A DNA stretch of 64,000 nt from Arthrobacter sp. NicSoilC5 (GCF_019977395.1 NZ_AP024660.1:3906001-3970000); one strand, 5' to 3'; positions 1 through 8,645 are shown, counted from the first letter of the stretch. A program made the numbers and translations. Notes: generated by a model from the sequence alone, not told the origin.

Positions 1-390
1 CAGGGCCGCGTCCAGGGCACGCTCCAGCGTGGCGTCGTGGACCGGCCGCGCTTCCGCGAGCAGGCTGCTTCCACTGGCGGTGAGCTCGGTGTAGATGCCG
101 CGGCGGTCGTCGTCGCACAGAATCCTGGTCAGCAGGCCACGGTCCTCCAGGCGGTTGACCAGCCGGGTGGTGGCGCTGGGGCTCAGCGCCGTGGCGCGCG
201 CCAGCTGCTGCATCCGCATGTGCCACCCGTCCTGCCGGCTGAGGGCATCCAGCACCGTGTACTCCACCACGGAGAGCTTCGACTCCGCCTGGAGGCTGCG
301 TTCCAGTTCGTTTTCGATCAGCCCGTGAAGCGCCGCGAGGGTGCGCCAGCCCTGGGCGCGGACCTCAACGGCGTCGTCCTTGATGCCCAT
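1..390 (-). CDS. MarR-family transcriptional regulator (C-terminus cut by window edge)
   Basis: A winged-helix repressor of the MarR family. Reading the minus strand from the ATG at 388-390 gives 130 codons running off the window. The centre has the MarR winged helix with a recognition segment like SPSATTRLVNRLEDRGLL, followed by a wing of the DDDRRGIYTELTASG type. It is divergent from the MFS pump at 555, with a 164-bp gap holding inverted repeats built on TTGC/GCAA, the usual MarR operator style. By analogy with other MarR-MFS pairs it probably represses itself and the pump and is released by a small ligand. The ligand is not visible from sequence. Family is sure; the far end is outside the window. 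Confidence 0.9.
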   Translation of the reverse strand, partial: MGIKDDAVEVRAQGWRTLAALHGLIENELERSLQAESKLSVVEYTVLDALSRQDGWHMRMQQLARATALSPSATTRLVNRLEDRGLLTRILCDDDRRGIYTELTASGSSLLAEARPVHDATLERALDAAL

Positions 391-439
391 GGTTGCTCCT
401 TCGAAGATGGCGTAGGGCGCCATCCATTGCTCCGGTTAT

Positions 440-501
440 AGATAGTTGCTTGCGCGGCATATTTGCATGTGCAACAATAAATACCGCGTCTGCAACTATC
501 T
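440..501. promoter_or_regulatory. Divergent MarR/MFS promoter with operator repeats
   Basis: AGATAGTTGC at 440-449 and its exact reverse complement GCAACTATCT at 492-501 frame the segment. Between them lies a second dyad, TTGCA-TG-TGCAA, at 463-474. The string AGTTGCTTGC at 444-453 also occurs at the start of the operator palindrome before the second MarR gene (14642-14658). These are likely binding sites for the adjacent MarR. The exact promoter boxes are not clear. Confidence 0.6.
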
Positions 502-554
502 TAGGCGCCTTCCCGCCTCGGGAACAACCACGAACAGCTCAAAGGAGCATCCTC

Positions 555-1763
555 ATGCCTGTTGGCCTGATAGCACTCGCCCTGGGTGGGTTTGGCATTG
601 GACTCACGGAATTCGTGATCGCCGGCCTCCTTCCGCAGGTAGCCGCGGACTTTGCAGTCAGTGAAGCGTCCGCGGGCTGGTTCATCTCCGGCTACGCACT
701 CTCCGTGGTGGTGGGAGCGCTGGGCCTGACCGCGGCCGTGACCCGCTTCCCGCGCAAACCCGTGCTGGCTGCGTTGCTGGTCCTGTTCATTGCCGGCAAC
801 CTGCTCTCCGCCACCGCGGACGGTTATTGGGCCATGATGCTGGGGCGCATCATCGCAGCCCTTTCGCATGGCGCCTTCTTTGGAATTGGGGCCGTGGTGG
901 CGGCCGGTATGGTTCCGCCCAGCAAGAAGGCAGGGGCCATAGCACTGATGTTCACCGGGCTGACGGCGGCCAATGTCCTGGGTGTTCCCTTCGGAACCCT
1001 GCTGGGCCAGGCGGCCGGCTGGCGTGCCACGTTCTGGGCCATCACCGTCATTGGCGTAGCCGCGCTCGCCGGCATCCTTGCACTCGTCCCCGCATCGGCC
1101 GGTGCATCGGACGAGGCAGGCAGCCTCCGTTCCGAACTCCGTGCCTTCCGCTCCGGGCAGGTATGGCTCTCCATCGTGGTCACCGTCCTGGGCTTCGGCG
1201 GCATGTTTGGAGCGTTCACCTACATCGCCTACACCCTCACGGAGGTATCAGGATTCGCTGCAGCCACGGTGCCGTGGCTGCTGATCGTCTTCGGCGTGGG
1301 CCTCTTTGCGGGCAATACCCTGGGCGGTAAAGCTGCCGACCGCAACGTGGACCGGACGCTGCTCGTGGTGCTCGCCGCGCTGACCATGGTCATGGTGGCC
1401 TTTGCCTTGACGGCCGCCAATCCCGTCCTGACGGTCATCTCGCTGGTCCTGATGGGCGGCTTCGGGTTTGCCACCGTACCGGGTCTGCAGATGCGGGTCA
1501 TGAAGTACGCCTCCGGTGCTCCCACCCTCGCCTCCGGCGCCAATATCGGTGCCTTCAATGTGGGTAACGCCCTGGGCGCCTGGCTGGGCGGCGTCACCAT
1601 CACCGCCGGGTTCGGCTACACGTCGCCCATCTGGGCCGGCGCCCTCATCACCCTTGCGGGCGTTGCCGTCATGGCGTTCGCCGCGGCAGGTGCCAGGCGG
1701 AGCGAACAGCGCCGCGGTGGCCGCGGCACGGTCGAGGCCGCGGAGGAGCTGGTCAGCCGCTAG
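555..1763 (+). CDS. MFS transporter, DHA1 drug-efflux type
   Basis: A 402-aa, 12-segment major facilitator of the DHA1 (AraJ/Cmx-like) drug:H+ antiporter group. The first helix carries GLTEFVIAGLLPQVA, typical of this group. The open frame extends upstream to 393, but the ATG at 555 is preceded by AAAGGAG at 541-547 and starts exactly at the first membrane helix, so I chose it. It is divergent from a MarR gene and probably controlled by it, exporting a toxic compound that the regulator senses. Its last 4 bp overlap the convergent LacI-family gene. The substrate cannot be read from sequence. Confidence 0.88.
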   Translation: MPVGLIALALGGFGIGLTEFVIAGLLPQVAADFAVSEASAGWFISGYALSVVVGALGLTAAVTRFPRKPVLAALLVLFIAGNLLSATADGYWAMMLGRIIAALSHGAFFGIGAVVAAGMVPPSKKAGAIALMFTGLTAANVLGVPFGTLLGQAAGWRATFWAITVIGVAALAGILALVPASAGASDEAGSLRSELRAFRSGQVWLSIVVTVLGFGGMFGAFTYIAYTLTEVSGFAAATVPWLLIVFGVGLFAGNTLGGKAADRNVDRTLLVVLAALTMVMVAFALTAANPVLTVISLVLMGGFGFATVPGLQMRVMKYASGAPTLASGANIGAFNVGNALGAWLGGVTITAGFGYTSPIWAGALITLAGVAVMAFAAAGARRSEQRRGGRGTVEAAEELVSR

Positions 1764-2776
1764 GCGGAGGGGTCGGACGAGCGGCGCACCATCAGGGCGG
1801 GTTCAAGCTTCCGGGTCACGGCTGGTCCGGCCGTCCCGGCAACCCGCTCCAGGATGGCCTGCGCCGCCAGCCGGCCCAGCTGCCCGGCGTGCTGGTCGAT
1901 GGACGTCAGGCCAATCAGTGGCGAGGCGCCCACTTCGATGTTGTCGCAGCCAACGATCGCCATATCGCCCGGGACGGACAGTCCCCGGGACGCCAGGGCC
2001 TCCATGATGCCAATGGCGGTGAGGTCGTTGTGCGCAAAGACTGCCGTGGGAGGCGTGGCGCCCGAGTCGAGGAACTGTTCCATCACGGCCCGGCCGCCGC
2101 GTTCGGTCATGTCGCTGTGGACCAGTTGCGGCTCCAGTCCGAACTGCTTCATGGCGTGCAGGTAGCCCTCCCGCCGGGCCGTGTAGGGGAGCCAGTCAGA
2201 GATGTCCACGTGGGCAATCCGCCGGTGCCCCAGGTGGTACAGGTGCTCCACGGCGAGCGACCCGGAACGGAAGTCGTCGGTCAGGACGGAATCCACGCCG
2301 TCGGCCTCCAGCTCCCGGGTGATGACGACGGCGGGCGTCCCGCGCAGGGCCCCGGCCAGCTCCTCCGAGCTGCCGGTGTAACCGGCCAGCAGCACGCCGT
2401 CCACGCGAAGGTCCACGAAGGAACGGACGGCCTCCAGTTCCGTTCCGGGATCAGCGGAGCCGACGGCGACCATCACCTGGTTGCCGCTGCCCGCCAGCCC
2501 GTCGGTGATGCCGTCATAAATATCGGCGAAGACGGAGTTGTGCAGGTCCAGGAACAGGACGCCCAGCGTGTTGGTGCGGTGGCTCGCCAGGCGGCTGGCC
2601 AGCCTGTTGGGGGAGTAGCCCAGGGCGGCGGCGCTTTCCAGCACCGCCGTCCGCTTTGCGGGCGAAACCTTGGGGGAATCGCGCATCACCAGGGACACCA
2701 GGGCGCGGCTCACCCCGGCGTCGCGTGCCACGTCCTCCATGGTCACCGACCGAGGCGAAGGGGAAATCTGTTTCAC
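1760..2776 (-). CDS. LacI-family transcriptional regulator
   Basis: A 338-aa LacI/PurR-type regulator. The N-terminal helix-turn-helix lies at about residues 12-32 (MEDVARDAGVSRALVSLV), followed by the hinge segment ALGYSPNRLASRLAS and a periplasmic-binding-protein-like effector domain to the end. It lies 41 bp downstream of iolB on the same strand, so it is probably co-transcribed with the GntR gene and iolB. A perfect LacI-type palindrome (TTAGAGCGCTCTAA) sits before the divergent sugar porter at 4764 and is a good candidate target. The effector is likely a sugar or polyol; inositol is suggested by context only. Confidence 0.9.
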   Translation of the reverse strand: MKQISPSPRSVTMEDVARDAGVSRALVSLVMRDSPKVSPAKRTAVLESAAALGYSPNRLASRLASHRTNTLGVLFLDLHNSVFADIYDGITDGLAGSGNQVMVAVGSADPGTELEAVRSFVDLRVDGVLLAGYTGSSEELAGALRGTPAVVITRELEADGVDSVLTDDFRSGSLAVEHLYHLGHRRIAHVDISDWLPYTARREGYLHAMKQFGLEPQLVHSDMTERGGRAVMEQFLDSGATPPTAVFAHNDLTAIGIMEALASRGLSVPGDMAIVGCDNIEVGASPLIGLTSIDQHAGQLGRLAAQAILERVAGTAGPAVTRKLEPALMVRRSSDPSA

Positions 2777-2817
2777 GGAACTCCACTATGCCAGTCGCTG
2801 GCGCCCTGCCGGGGTGC

Positions 2818-3711
2818 CTACGCGCCGAACGGCAGCCGGGGGTCGATGTTCTGGCTCTCCCACGTCTGCCGGACCCAGCCGTGGTGTGGGTCGTCGCTGA
2901 TCAGCCACTCCCGTACCGGCCCGGGGCCGGCCATGACGTTGAGGTAATAGAGGTCGTAGCCGGGTGCGGCCATGGCCGGGCCGTGCCAGCCGTAGGGGAC
3001 CAGGACAACATCCCCGGTCCGTACTTCGGCGGAAACGTCGATGGGGCGCTCGTCGGAGGCGTAGACGCGCTGGTAGCCGATGGCATCGGCGTCGGCAGGT
3101 GCGCCGGATCCAGCTCCCACCTGGGTTTCGAAATAGTAGATCTCCTCGAGGGAGGTCTCGCCGTCCTTCTCCTCGTCATGCTTGTGCGGCGGGTAGGAGG
3201 ACCAGTTGCCGGCCGGGGTGAGGACCTCGCACACGATGAAGCGGTCGGCTTCCAGTGCGGCGGGGGTGCCGAAGTTGTGGACCTGGCGCGAGCAGTTGCC
3301 CGCCCCGCGCAGCTCCACCGGCGTTTCCGCCGCGGACACCAGGCGGGTGGGGTGGGACGCCTGGGCCGGCGCGGTGGCAACCGCCACCCTGCCGCCGTCG
3401 GCCGAGCTGATGCTGACGGCGCGGCCGGTGCCGGAGTACAGCACATCCGTCGGGCCGGCGAACACCGAGCGGCGCCCCGCCAACGGGTAGTCCGTGCCGT
3501 CCACGGTCACCGTGAAGGACCCGTTGAGGGGCACCACGATCCGTTCCTCATCCGCGGCGGGAAGTTCGACGGCGGCGCCCGCCGGCAGGGTGGCCACCTT
3601 CAGTCCGGTGTGCGCCCAGCCGTCCACGGCAAGGGAGGAATCGGAGGTTCCGATGGACACGTCCCAGGCGCTGTCAGCGGCGGTGCCCAGGGGATAGACC
3701 CAATTGGTCAT
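2818..3711 (-). CDS. iolB: 5-deoxy-glucuronate isomerase
   Basis: IolB converts 5-deoxy-D-glucuronate to 5-dehydro-2-deoxy-D-gluconate (DKG) in myo-inositol catabolism, in the cytoplasm. The 297-aa length is normal for the family. It is a bicupin with the metal-binding PPHKHDE at residues 174-180, followed by an acidic ligand in the LEEIYYFETQ segment near 190, and VPYGWHGPAMA in the second cupin. It starts 16 bp downstream of the GntR/UTRA gene and is probably in one unit with it and the LacI gene. None of the other iol enzymes are in this window, so the rest of the pathway must lie elsewhere. Confidence 0.93.
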   Translation of the reverse strand: MTNWVYPLGTAADSAWDVSIGTSDSSLAVDGWAHTGLKVATLPAGAAVELPAADEERIVVPLNGSFTVTVDGTDYPLAGRRSVFAGPTDVLYSGTGRAVSISSADGGRVAVATAPAQASHPTRLVSAAETPVELRGAGNCSRQVHNFGTPAALEADRFIVCEVLTPAGNWSSYPPHKHDEEKDGETSLEEIYYFETQVGAGSGAPADADAIGYQRVYASDERPIDVSAEVRTGDVVLVPYGWHGPAMAAPGYDLYYLNVMAGPGPVREWLISDDPHHGWVRQTWESQNIDPRLPFGA

Positions 3712-3727
3712 GGAGTTGGCTCCTTGG

Positions 3728-4468
3728 TTAGCGCTGTACGAGTGTCATTTCAAAGCTGTAGGAATCGGCGCGGTACACGTGGTGGCCGGTTTCAACCCGG
3801 CGGCCGGTATCGTCCACGGCGGTGCGTTCCATGGTGACCAGCGCCGAGCCCGCCGGGGTGTCCAGCATGGATGCCTGGTAGTCATTGGCGGTCATGGCAC
3901 CGATGCGCTGGGTGGCAAGCCGGAAGTTCACGCCGCCGCGGCGAAGGATCGAATAGAGGCCTTCAGCCTTGAGCATGGCCTCATCCATCTCCGCGATGTC
4001 ATCACGCACCCAGTTCTCCATGAGGGCCAGGGGTTTGCCGCCCACCCTCCGCAGCCGGGTGAAGTGGTACACCTTCGAGCCCGCGGGAAGCTGCAGCGTG
4101 GTGATCGTGGCGTCGTCCGCCTCCAGATGCGAGAAGCTCAGCACCTCGGTGGTGGGCTTCTTGCCGTTGTTGGTCAGGTCGTCGTAGAGGCTGGACAGCT
4201 CCAACGGCCGGCGGACCTGGCTGGACACCACCTGGGTTCCTACGCCCCGCTTGCGGACCAGCAGGCCGGACCGGACCAGTTCATCCATGGCCTTGCGCAT
4301 GGTGGGCCGGGACAGGTTGAGCTGGGCGGCAAGGTCGATCTCGTTGTCCAGCCTGCTGCCTGGCTCCAGCACCCCGCTGTAAATCGCCGCCTCAATGCCC
4401 TGGACCACCTGGTGGTACAGGGGCACGGGGGAGGAGCGGTCGATGTTGAGTCCCAGGTTGTTCGCCAC
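3728..4468 (-). CDS. GntR/HutC-family regulator with UTRA domain
   Basis: A 246-aa repressor-type protein: winged helix at about residues 10-75 (VPLYHQVVQGIEAAIYSG, then LSRPTMRKAMDELVRSGLL) and a UTRA ligand-binding domain from about 95 to the end. The frame is open upstream to 4603, but family members begin close to the helix-turn-helix and a GTG at 4468 is preceded by AGGGAA, so I place the start there. It heads the minus-strand GntR-iolB-LacI unit and is divergent from the sugar porter. GntR-type IolR of Corynebacterium plays a similar role in inositol use, so an inositol regulator is a reasonable guess but not proven. Confidence 0.85.
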   Translation of the reverse strand: MANNLGLNIDRSSPVPLYHQVVQGIEAAIYSGVLEPGSRLDNEIDLAAQLNLSRPTMRKAMDELVRSGLLVRKRGVGTQVVSSQVRRPLELSSLYDDLTNNGKKPTTEVLSFSHLEADDATITTLQLPAGSKVYHFTRLRRVGGKPLALMENWVRDDIAEMDEAMLKAEGLYSILRRGGVNFRLATQRIGAMTANDYQASMLDTPAGSALVTMERTAVDDTGRRVETGHHVYRADSYSFEMTLVQR

Positions 4469-4551
4469 GGTGCGTTCCCTTGTCTTCGGTGTCTGCGCAT
4501 TCCCCTCGTGGGAGGCTGCGCCAGCGGACACTTTGCCGCTATATGTTCGCT

Positions 4552-4561
4552 TGATAGGACA
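4552..4561 (-). promoter_or_regulatory. Possible GntR-type (IolR-like) binding site
   Basis: On the minus strand the decamer TGTCCTATCA lies upstream of the GntR start. It is one base from the corynebacterial IolR motif as I remember it (KGWCHTRACA). A loose inverted repeat TATGT...ACATA surrounds it at about 4542-4563. Low confidence; the link rests on a remembered consensus. Confidence 0.3.
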
Positions 4562-4670
4562 TACTTTCCTTCTCGATCGTAGCAGGCAGGTCAGGGGGGT
4601 CAAGAGGGGTGTCAGTAAGGAGGGGCGAAGGAGGGGCGAAATTAAATTGTGCTGACATTAAGACTTTCTC

Positions 4671-4700
4671 TTGACGGGAACAATTAGAGCGCTCTAACGT
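4671..4700 (+). promoter_or_regulatory. Promoter with overlapping LacI-type operator before the sugar porter
   Basis: A -35 like TTGACG (4671-4676) is followed at 18 bp by TAACGT (4695-4700). The 14-bp perfect palindrome TTAGAGCGCTCTAA at 4684-4697 fills the spacer and touches the -10. This is the classic LacI-family operator form with a central CG, and its position means a bound repressor would block RNA polymerase. The adjacent LacI gene (1760-2776) is the obvious candidate. Confidence 0.7.
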
Positions 4701-4763
4701 AAGTGGCACGCATCACATTCCTGACCGGGTCTTCCGGTCCCCGAGAGAATTTGAGAGGCAACA

Positions 4764-6182
4764 ATGCTGTTGCAGAAACACACCATGGGCGCCACCGGCA
4801 GCAAGCGCCGCGGGTACCTCGCCCGGCTCACTGTCATCTCCACCCTGGGTGGCCTGCTCTTTGGGTACGACACCGGCGTGATCTCCGGCGCCCTGCTGTA
4901 CATGAACGACTCCCTCAACATGAGCGCTGTCGAGGAAGCAACCGTGGTGAGCGCGCTGCTGTTCCCGGGTGCCGCCGTCGGCGCCCTCACCGGCGGCCGC
5001 ATGGCCGACAAGTTGGGCCGCCGCGGCTCGCTGCTGGTCTGCGCACTGCTCTTCCTGCTCGGTGCCATGGGCTGCGCCCTTGCGCCCACCGTGACCTTCA
5101 TGATTGCCGCCCGCATCGTGCTGGGCCTCGGGGTGGGTGCCGCCGCCGTGACATGCCCGCTGTACCTGGCGGAGATGGCTCCCGCCCATCTTCGTGGCCG
5201 GATGGTCACCATCAACGAACTCATGATCGTCACCGGCCAGATGCTCGCCTTCGCCATCAACGCCCTTCTCGACGCCCTGATCCACGACAACGAGGTCTGG
5301 CGCAGCATGCTGGGCATCGCGTCCATCCCTGCACTCGCACTGCTCGCCGGCATGCTGTTGCTTCCAGAATCCCCGCGCTGGTACGCCATCCGCGGCCGCC
5401 TGGAAGACAGCCGCCGCGTCCTGAACCTGAGCCGCAGCCCGGAAGAGGCAGCCGCCGAATTCGAGGAAATTGCCCTCGCAGCACGCACCGCCAAGGAAGA
5501 ACGCGGCCACGCCCTCCGCGACCTCCGCAACAACCCCTGGATGCGCCGGCTGCTCTGGATCGGCATTGGCCTGGCCACCGTCCAGCAGGCAACAGGCATC
5601 AACACCGTGAACTACTACGCCCCCACCATCCTGGAAAAGAGCGGGCTTGGCGTTAGTGCCTCGCTTGTGGCCACCGTCGGCGTCGGCGTCACCTCAGTCC
5701 TCATGACCATCCTGGGCATCTGGCTGCTCGGCTTTGTTGGGCGCCGCCGGATGCTGGTCATCGGATTCTCCGGTGTGGTCGGCTCCCAGGCCCTGCTGGC
5801 CATCGTCTTCCTCCTCCCGCAGTCCGACCTTGCCAGCTACACCATCCTGGCCGCGATGATGCTGTTCGTTGCCTTCGTCCAGTGCTTCATCGGCACCTGC
5901 GTCTGGCTCCTGCTCTCCGAAATGTTCCCGCTGGCCATCCGCGGCTTCGCCATGGGCATTGCGGTCTTCGCACTGTGGACCGTGAACGCGGCCATCTCCT
6001 TCCTGTTCCCGCTCGTGGTCAACGCCCTGGGATCCACCGGTACCTTCGGACTCTTCGTCCTGGTCAACCTGGCCTCCCTGGCGTTCGTCATCAAGTTCGT
6101 GCCGGAAACCAAGGGCCACTCCCTTGAGGACCTCGAAGCGCACTTCCGCGATGGTGAGGTTCCGGCAAAGGTCTCCGCTTAG
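4764..6182 (+). CDS. Sugar porter MFS transporter, probably inositol:H+ symporter
   Basis: A 472-aa, 12-helix transporter of the sugar porter family. Hallmarks seen: GGLLFGYDTGVISGAL in helix 1, RMADKLGRRGS between helices 2 and 3, PESPRWY at the end of the first half, QQATGINTVNYYAPT in helix 7 and VPETKGHSLEDLE at the C-terminus. It imports a sugar or polyol with protons. Its position beside iolB and two regulators suggests myo-inositol (IolT-like). The ATG is preceded by AGAGG. A cruciform terminator follows at 6215-6275. Confidence 0.88.
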   Translation: MLLQKHTMGATGSKRRGYLARLTVISTLGGLLFGYDTGVISGALLYMNDSLNMSAVEEATVVSALLFPGAAVGALTGGRMADKLGRRGSLLVCALLFLLGAMGCALAPTVTFMIAARIVLGLGVGAAAVTCPLYLAEMAPAHLRGRMVTINELMIVTGQMLAFAINALLDALIHDNEVWRSMLGIASIPALALLAGMLLLPESPRWYAIRGRLEDSRRVLNLSRSPEEAAAEFEEIALAARTAKEERGHALRDLRNNPWMRRLLWIGIGLATVQQATGINTVNYYAPTILEKSGLGVSASLVATVGVGVTSVLMTILGIWLLGFVGRRRMLVIGFSGVVGSQALLAIVFLLPQSDLASYTILAAMMLFVAFVQCFIGTCVWLLLSEMFPLAIRGFAMGIAVFALWTVNAAISFLFPLVVNALGSTGTFGLFVLVNLASLAFVIKFVPETKGHSLEDLEAHFRDGEVPAKVSA

Positions 6183-6214
6183 CGACGCCTTGCCGCGGCA
6201 TCGCGCGGCTCACG

Positions 6215-6275
6215 GCGGGGTTGGACCCAGGCCGTCCGGTATCAACCGGACGGGCACGGTCCGGCCCCGCTTTTT
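6215..6275 (+). terminator. Rho-independent terminator after sugar porter
   Basis: Outer arms at 6215-6227 and 6258-6270 pair with two mismatches, and an inner perfect 7-bp hairpin (CGTCCGG/CCGGACG) lies between them. Five T residues follow at 6271-6275. Confidence 0.75.
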
Positions 6276-6326
6276 GCGTGGGGTGGCCTAGGCTGGCTCC
6301 ATGATGTGGAGCGCGGGGCAGCAACC

Positions 6327-7463
6327 ATGAATTTCGCCGGAAGCCTTGGTCCCCGCCCCCGCAACCTCGAAGTCCAGGACCTTGCCAGCTTCGACAGCCT
6401 GGTGGCCGGCGGTGCGGTCAACCTGCACGGCTGGCACGCGCAGTCGCTGGACCTGCGGGGCCGGTCGGCGGCACTCAAAAACGTCAGCGTCGAGGGCGCG
6501 ATGTTCCTGGGCTGCCTCTTCGACGACGGCATGGAAGCCACCCTCCGCAGCCGCGGCGCCCTGATCTTCCCGCGCCTGGAGGGCGTCCCCTTCGACCCGT
6601 ACCGGGCCGTCCTGTACTCGCCGGCCGAGCTGTACGCGGGACTGGCAACCGCGCCGTATGAGGAGCTGCCGGATGCGCGCATCTATCACTGGAGCATCCA
6701 GCCTGGCCAGCGCCACCGTGTGGACTCAACGCTGGCCTCGGCCCTGCATGACCACGCCATCGGTGATGCGCTGGATGAGCTGACCCGGTCTGCAGCGTGG
6801 CCCCGCCGCTCAATCGTCGGCGTGATGGGCGGCCACGCAGCGCCCCGCGGCAGCCGGGAATTTGCGGACGCTGCCCGGCTGGGCAGGCTCCTTGCCCTCG
6901 ACGGCCACTCGGTGGCAACGGGCGGCGGCCCCGGGGCCATGGAGGCGGCGAACCTCGGGGCGTACCTCAGCCGGGCCTCGGACGACGAGGTGCAGGCAGC
7001 ACTTGCCGCGCTCGCCGCTGTTCCCGGCTTCCGTCCCTCGGTGTCGGCGTGGGCACGTGCGGCGGCAGCCGTCGTCGAACGCCATCCGGACGGGACGCCG
7101 TCCCTCGGGATCCCCACCTGGTTCTATGGACACGAACCGCCCAACTACTTCGCCACGCACATCGCCAAGTACTTCGCCAATGCCATCCGCGAGGCCATCC
7201 TGCTGGAACTGTGCCATGGCGGAATCGTCTTCCTGCCGGGAGCGGCCGGCACCGTCCAGGAGATCTTCCAGGACGCCTGCGAGAACTATTACGGTGCCCG
7301 CGAGAAGGTGGCACCCATGGTGCTGGTGGGGCGCAGGCACTGGGAGCAGGAGTTTCCGGCTTGGCCCATGCTCCGCAGCCTGGCTGCAGGCAGGGCCATG
7401 GCGGACTACATCCACCTGGTGGACACGGTGGATGACGCAGTGGAGGTCCTCCGGCAGCGCTGA
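6327..7463 (+). CDS. LOG-family Rossmann-fold protein with N-terminal extension
   Basis: A 378-aa protein. The C-terminal two thirds is the LOG/lysine-decarboxylase-like nucleotide-binding fold: GVMGGHAAPRGS at about 165, GGGPGAMEAANLG at about 198 and PGAAGTVQEIFQDA at about 304. The last corresponds to the PGGxGTxxE motif but with A for the second G. Typical LOG proteins (cytokinin-nucleotide phosphoribohydrolases) are about 190-240 aa. Here an extra ~120-residue N-terminal part with a pentapeptide-repeat flavour (LKNVSVEGAMFLGCLF) is present. The enzyme may hydrolyse nucleoside monophosphates, but the substrate is unknown. A GTG at 6306 in the same frame is an alternative start. Confidence 0.75.
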   Translation: MNFAGSLGPRPRNLEVQDLASFDSLVAGGAVNLHGWHAQSLDLRGRSAALKNVSVEGAMFLGCLFDDGMEATLRSRGALIFPRLEGVPFDPYRAVLYSPAELYAGLATAPYEELPDARIYHWSIQPGQRHRVDSTLASALHDHAIGDALDELTRSAAWPRRSIVGVMGGHAAPRGSREFADAARLGRLLALDGHSVATGGGPGAMEAANLGAYLSRASDDEVQAALAALAAVPGFRPSVSAWARAAAAVVERHPDGTPSLGIPTWFYGHEPPNYFATHIAKYFANAIREAILLELCHGGIVFLPGAAGTVQEIFQDACENYYGAREKVAPMVLVGRRHWEQEFPAWPMLRSLAAGRAMADYIHLVDTVDDAVEVLRQR

Positions 7464-7484
7464 ACGCTGCCGGAGGACCTCCAC
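7440..7484. terminator. Perfect 20-bp hairpin between convergent genes
   Basis: Arms at 7440-7459 and 7465-7484 are exact reverse complements with a 5-nt loop. There is no T tract. The left arm forms the last codons and stop of the LOG gene. It lies between convergent genes and so can act in both directions. Confidence 0.75.
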
Positions 7485-7505
7485 GAAGGATCCTTCCGCC
7501 TGGTG

Positions 7506-8645
7506 CTAGCCGACGGCCGTGCCGAAGAGCAGGCCCAGCAGGTACGTGATGGCTGCTGCGCCCAGGCCGATGGCAAGCTGCCGCAGGCCGCGGGTGAGCG
7601 GGGACGTGCCGGACAGCAGGCCGACGGCGGCACCGGTCGCCAGGAGCGCGATTCCCACCAGGGCGCCCGCCACTACGAGGGCAGCGACACCGGTGAGGCC
7701 GAACAGGAACGGCAGGATGGGAACGATGGCGCCGGAGGCGAAGAAGCAGAAGCTGGACAGCGCCGCACCCCAGGCCGTGCCCACTGCTTCATGCTGGTCC
7801 TCTTCCTCCGGCAGGTCCGGCTGGAGGGACAGGCTGGGATCGCAGTCGCAGGGCAGCAGGCCCATGCGCTCGGCCACCCGGTGTTCTGCCGCTTCCCGGG
7901 ACATGCCGCGGGCCAGGTACACGAGGAGCAGCTCGTTGTGCTCGAGGTCAAGCTGCGGCGCGGCCGCCAGCGTGACCTGCGTGGGCCGGGTGGCCGCCAG
8001 CAGTTCCCGCTGGGAGCGGACGGAAATGAATTCGCCCGCGCCCATGGACATGGCACCGGCCAGGAGCCCGGCGATGCCGCTGAGCAGCACCACGCTGCTG
8101 GCCACGCCGGACGCGGCCATGCCCATCACCAGGGAGAGGTTGCTGACCAGGCCATCATTCGCGCCAAAGACCGCGGCGCGGAAGGTGCCGGCCAGGCGGT
8201 TGCGGCCGCGGGTGGCCAGGCCCCGCACTACTTCCTCATGGATCTGTTCATCGGCGGCCATCGCAGCGGTGGCGTTGGGGTCCTTGGCGTAGGGGGAGCG
8301 GCCCTCGGCGCGCTGGGCCAGGGCCAGGACAAATACGGAGCCGAAGTGGCGGGCCAGGAAGCCGAGGAACCGGCTACGGGCGGAGGCCCTCTTCGGCTTG
8401 CCGGCGTGCTCGCCCAGCAGTGCGAGCCAGTGGGCTTCGTGCCGGCCTTCGGCCTCGGCCAGGGCCAGGAGGATGGACCGTTCCTCGCCCTCGCGGTTCT
8501 GGGCCAGGTCCCGGTAGACGGCGGCTTCGGCGCGCTCATCGGCCAGGTACTGGCGCCACCGCTTGATGTTCGACGGCGAGGGCTGGGTTGGGTTGGGGGC
8601 CTCCGCGGGCGTGGCGTGGGATTCGGGCTGGGCGTGCTGCGACAC
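7506..8645 (-). CDS. Membrane-bound ferritin: rubrerythrin-like domain fused to VIT1/CCC1 transporter
   Basis: A 379-aa protein with two parts. Residues ~27-145 are a ferritin-like diiron four-helix domain with conserved acids (DERAEAAVYRDLA, EAEGRHEAHWLALL, ADEQIHEEVVRGLA). Residues ~155-379 are a VIT1/CCC1-type transporter with FRAAVFGANDGLVSNLSLVMG-like first helix and MGAGEFISVRSQREL after helix 2. Such fusions (MbfA-like) bind Fe2+ in the cytoplasmic ferritin domain and export iron or manganese across the membrane. A role in iron detoxification is inferred. The extra cytoplasmic loop contains CDCDPS near residue 276. Convergent with the LOG gene. Confidence 0.88.
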   Translation of the reverse strand: MSQHAQPESHATPAEAPNPTQPSPSNIKRWRQYLADERAEAAVYRDLAQNREGEERSILLALAEAEGRHEAHWLALLGEHAGKPKRASARSRFLGFLARHFGSVFVLALAQRAEGRSPYAKDPNATAAMAADEQIHEEVVRGLATRGRNRLAGTFRAAVFGANDGLVSNLSLVMGMAASGVASSVVLLSGIAGLLAGAMSMGAGEFISVRSQRELLAATRPTQVTLAAAPQLDLEHNELLLVYLARGMSREAAEHRVAERMGLLPCDCDPSLSLQPDLPEEEDQHEAVGTAWGAALSSFCFFASGAIVPILPFLFGLTGVAALVVAGALVGIALLATGAAVGLLSGTSPLTRGLRQLAIGLGAAAITYLLGLLFGTAVG

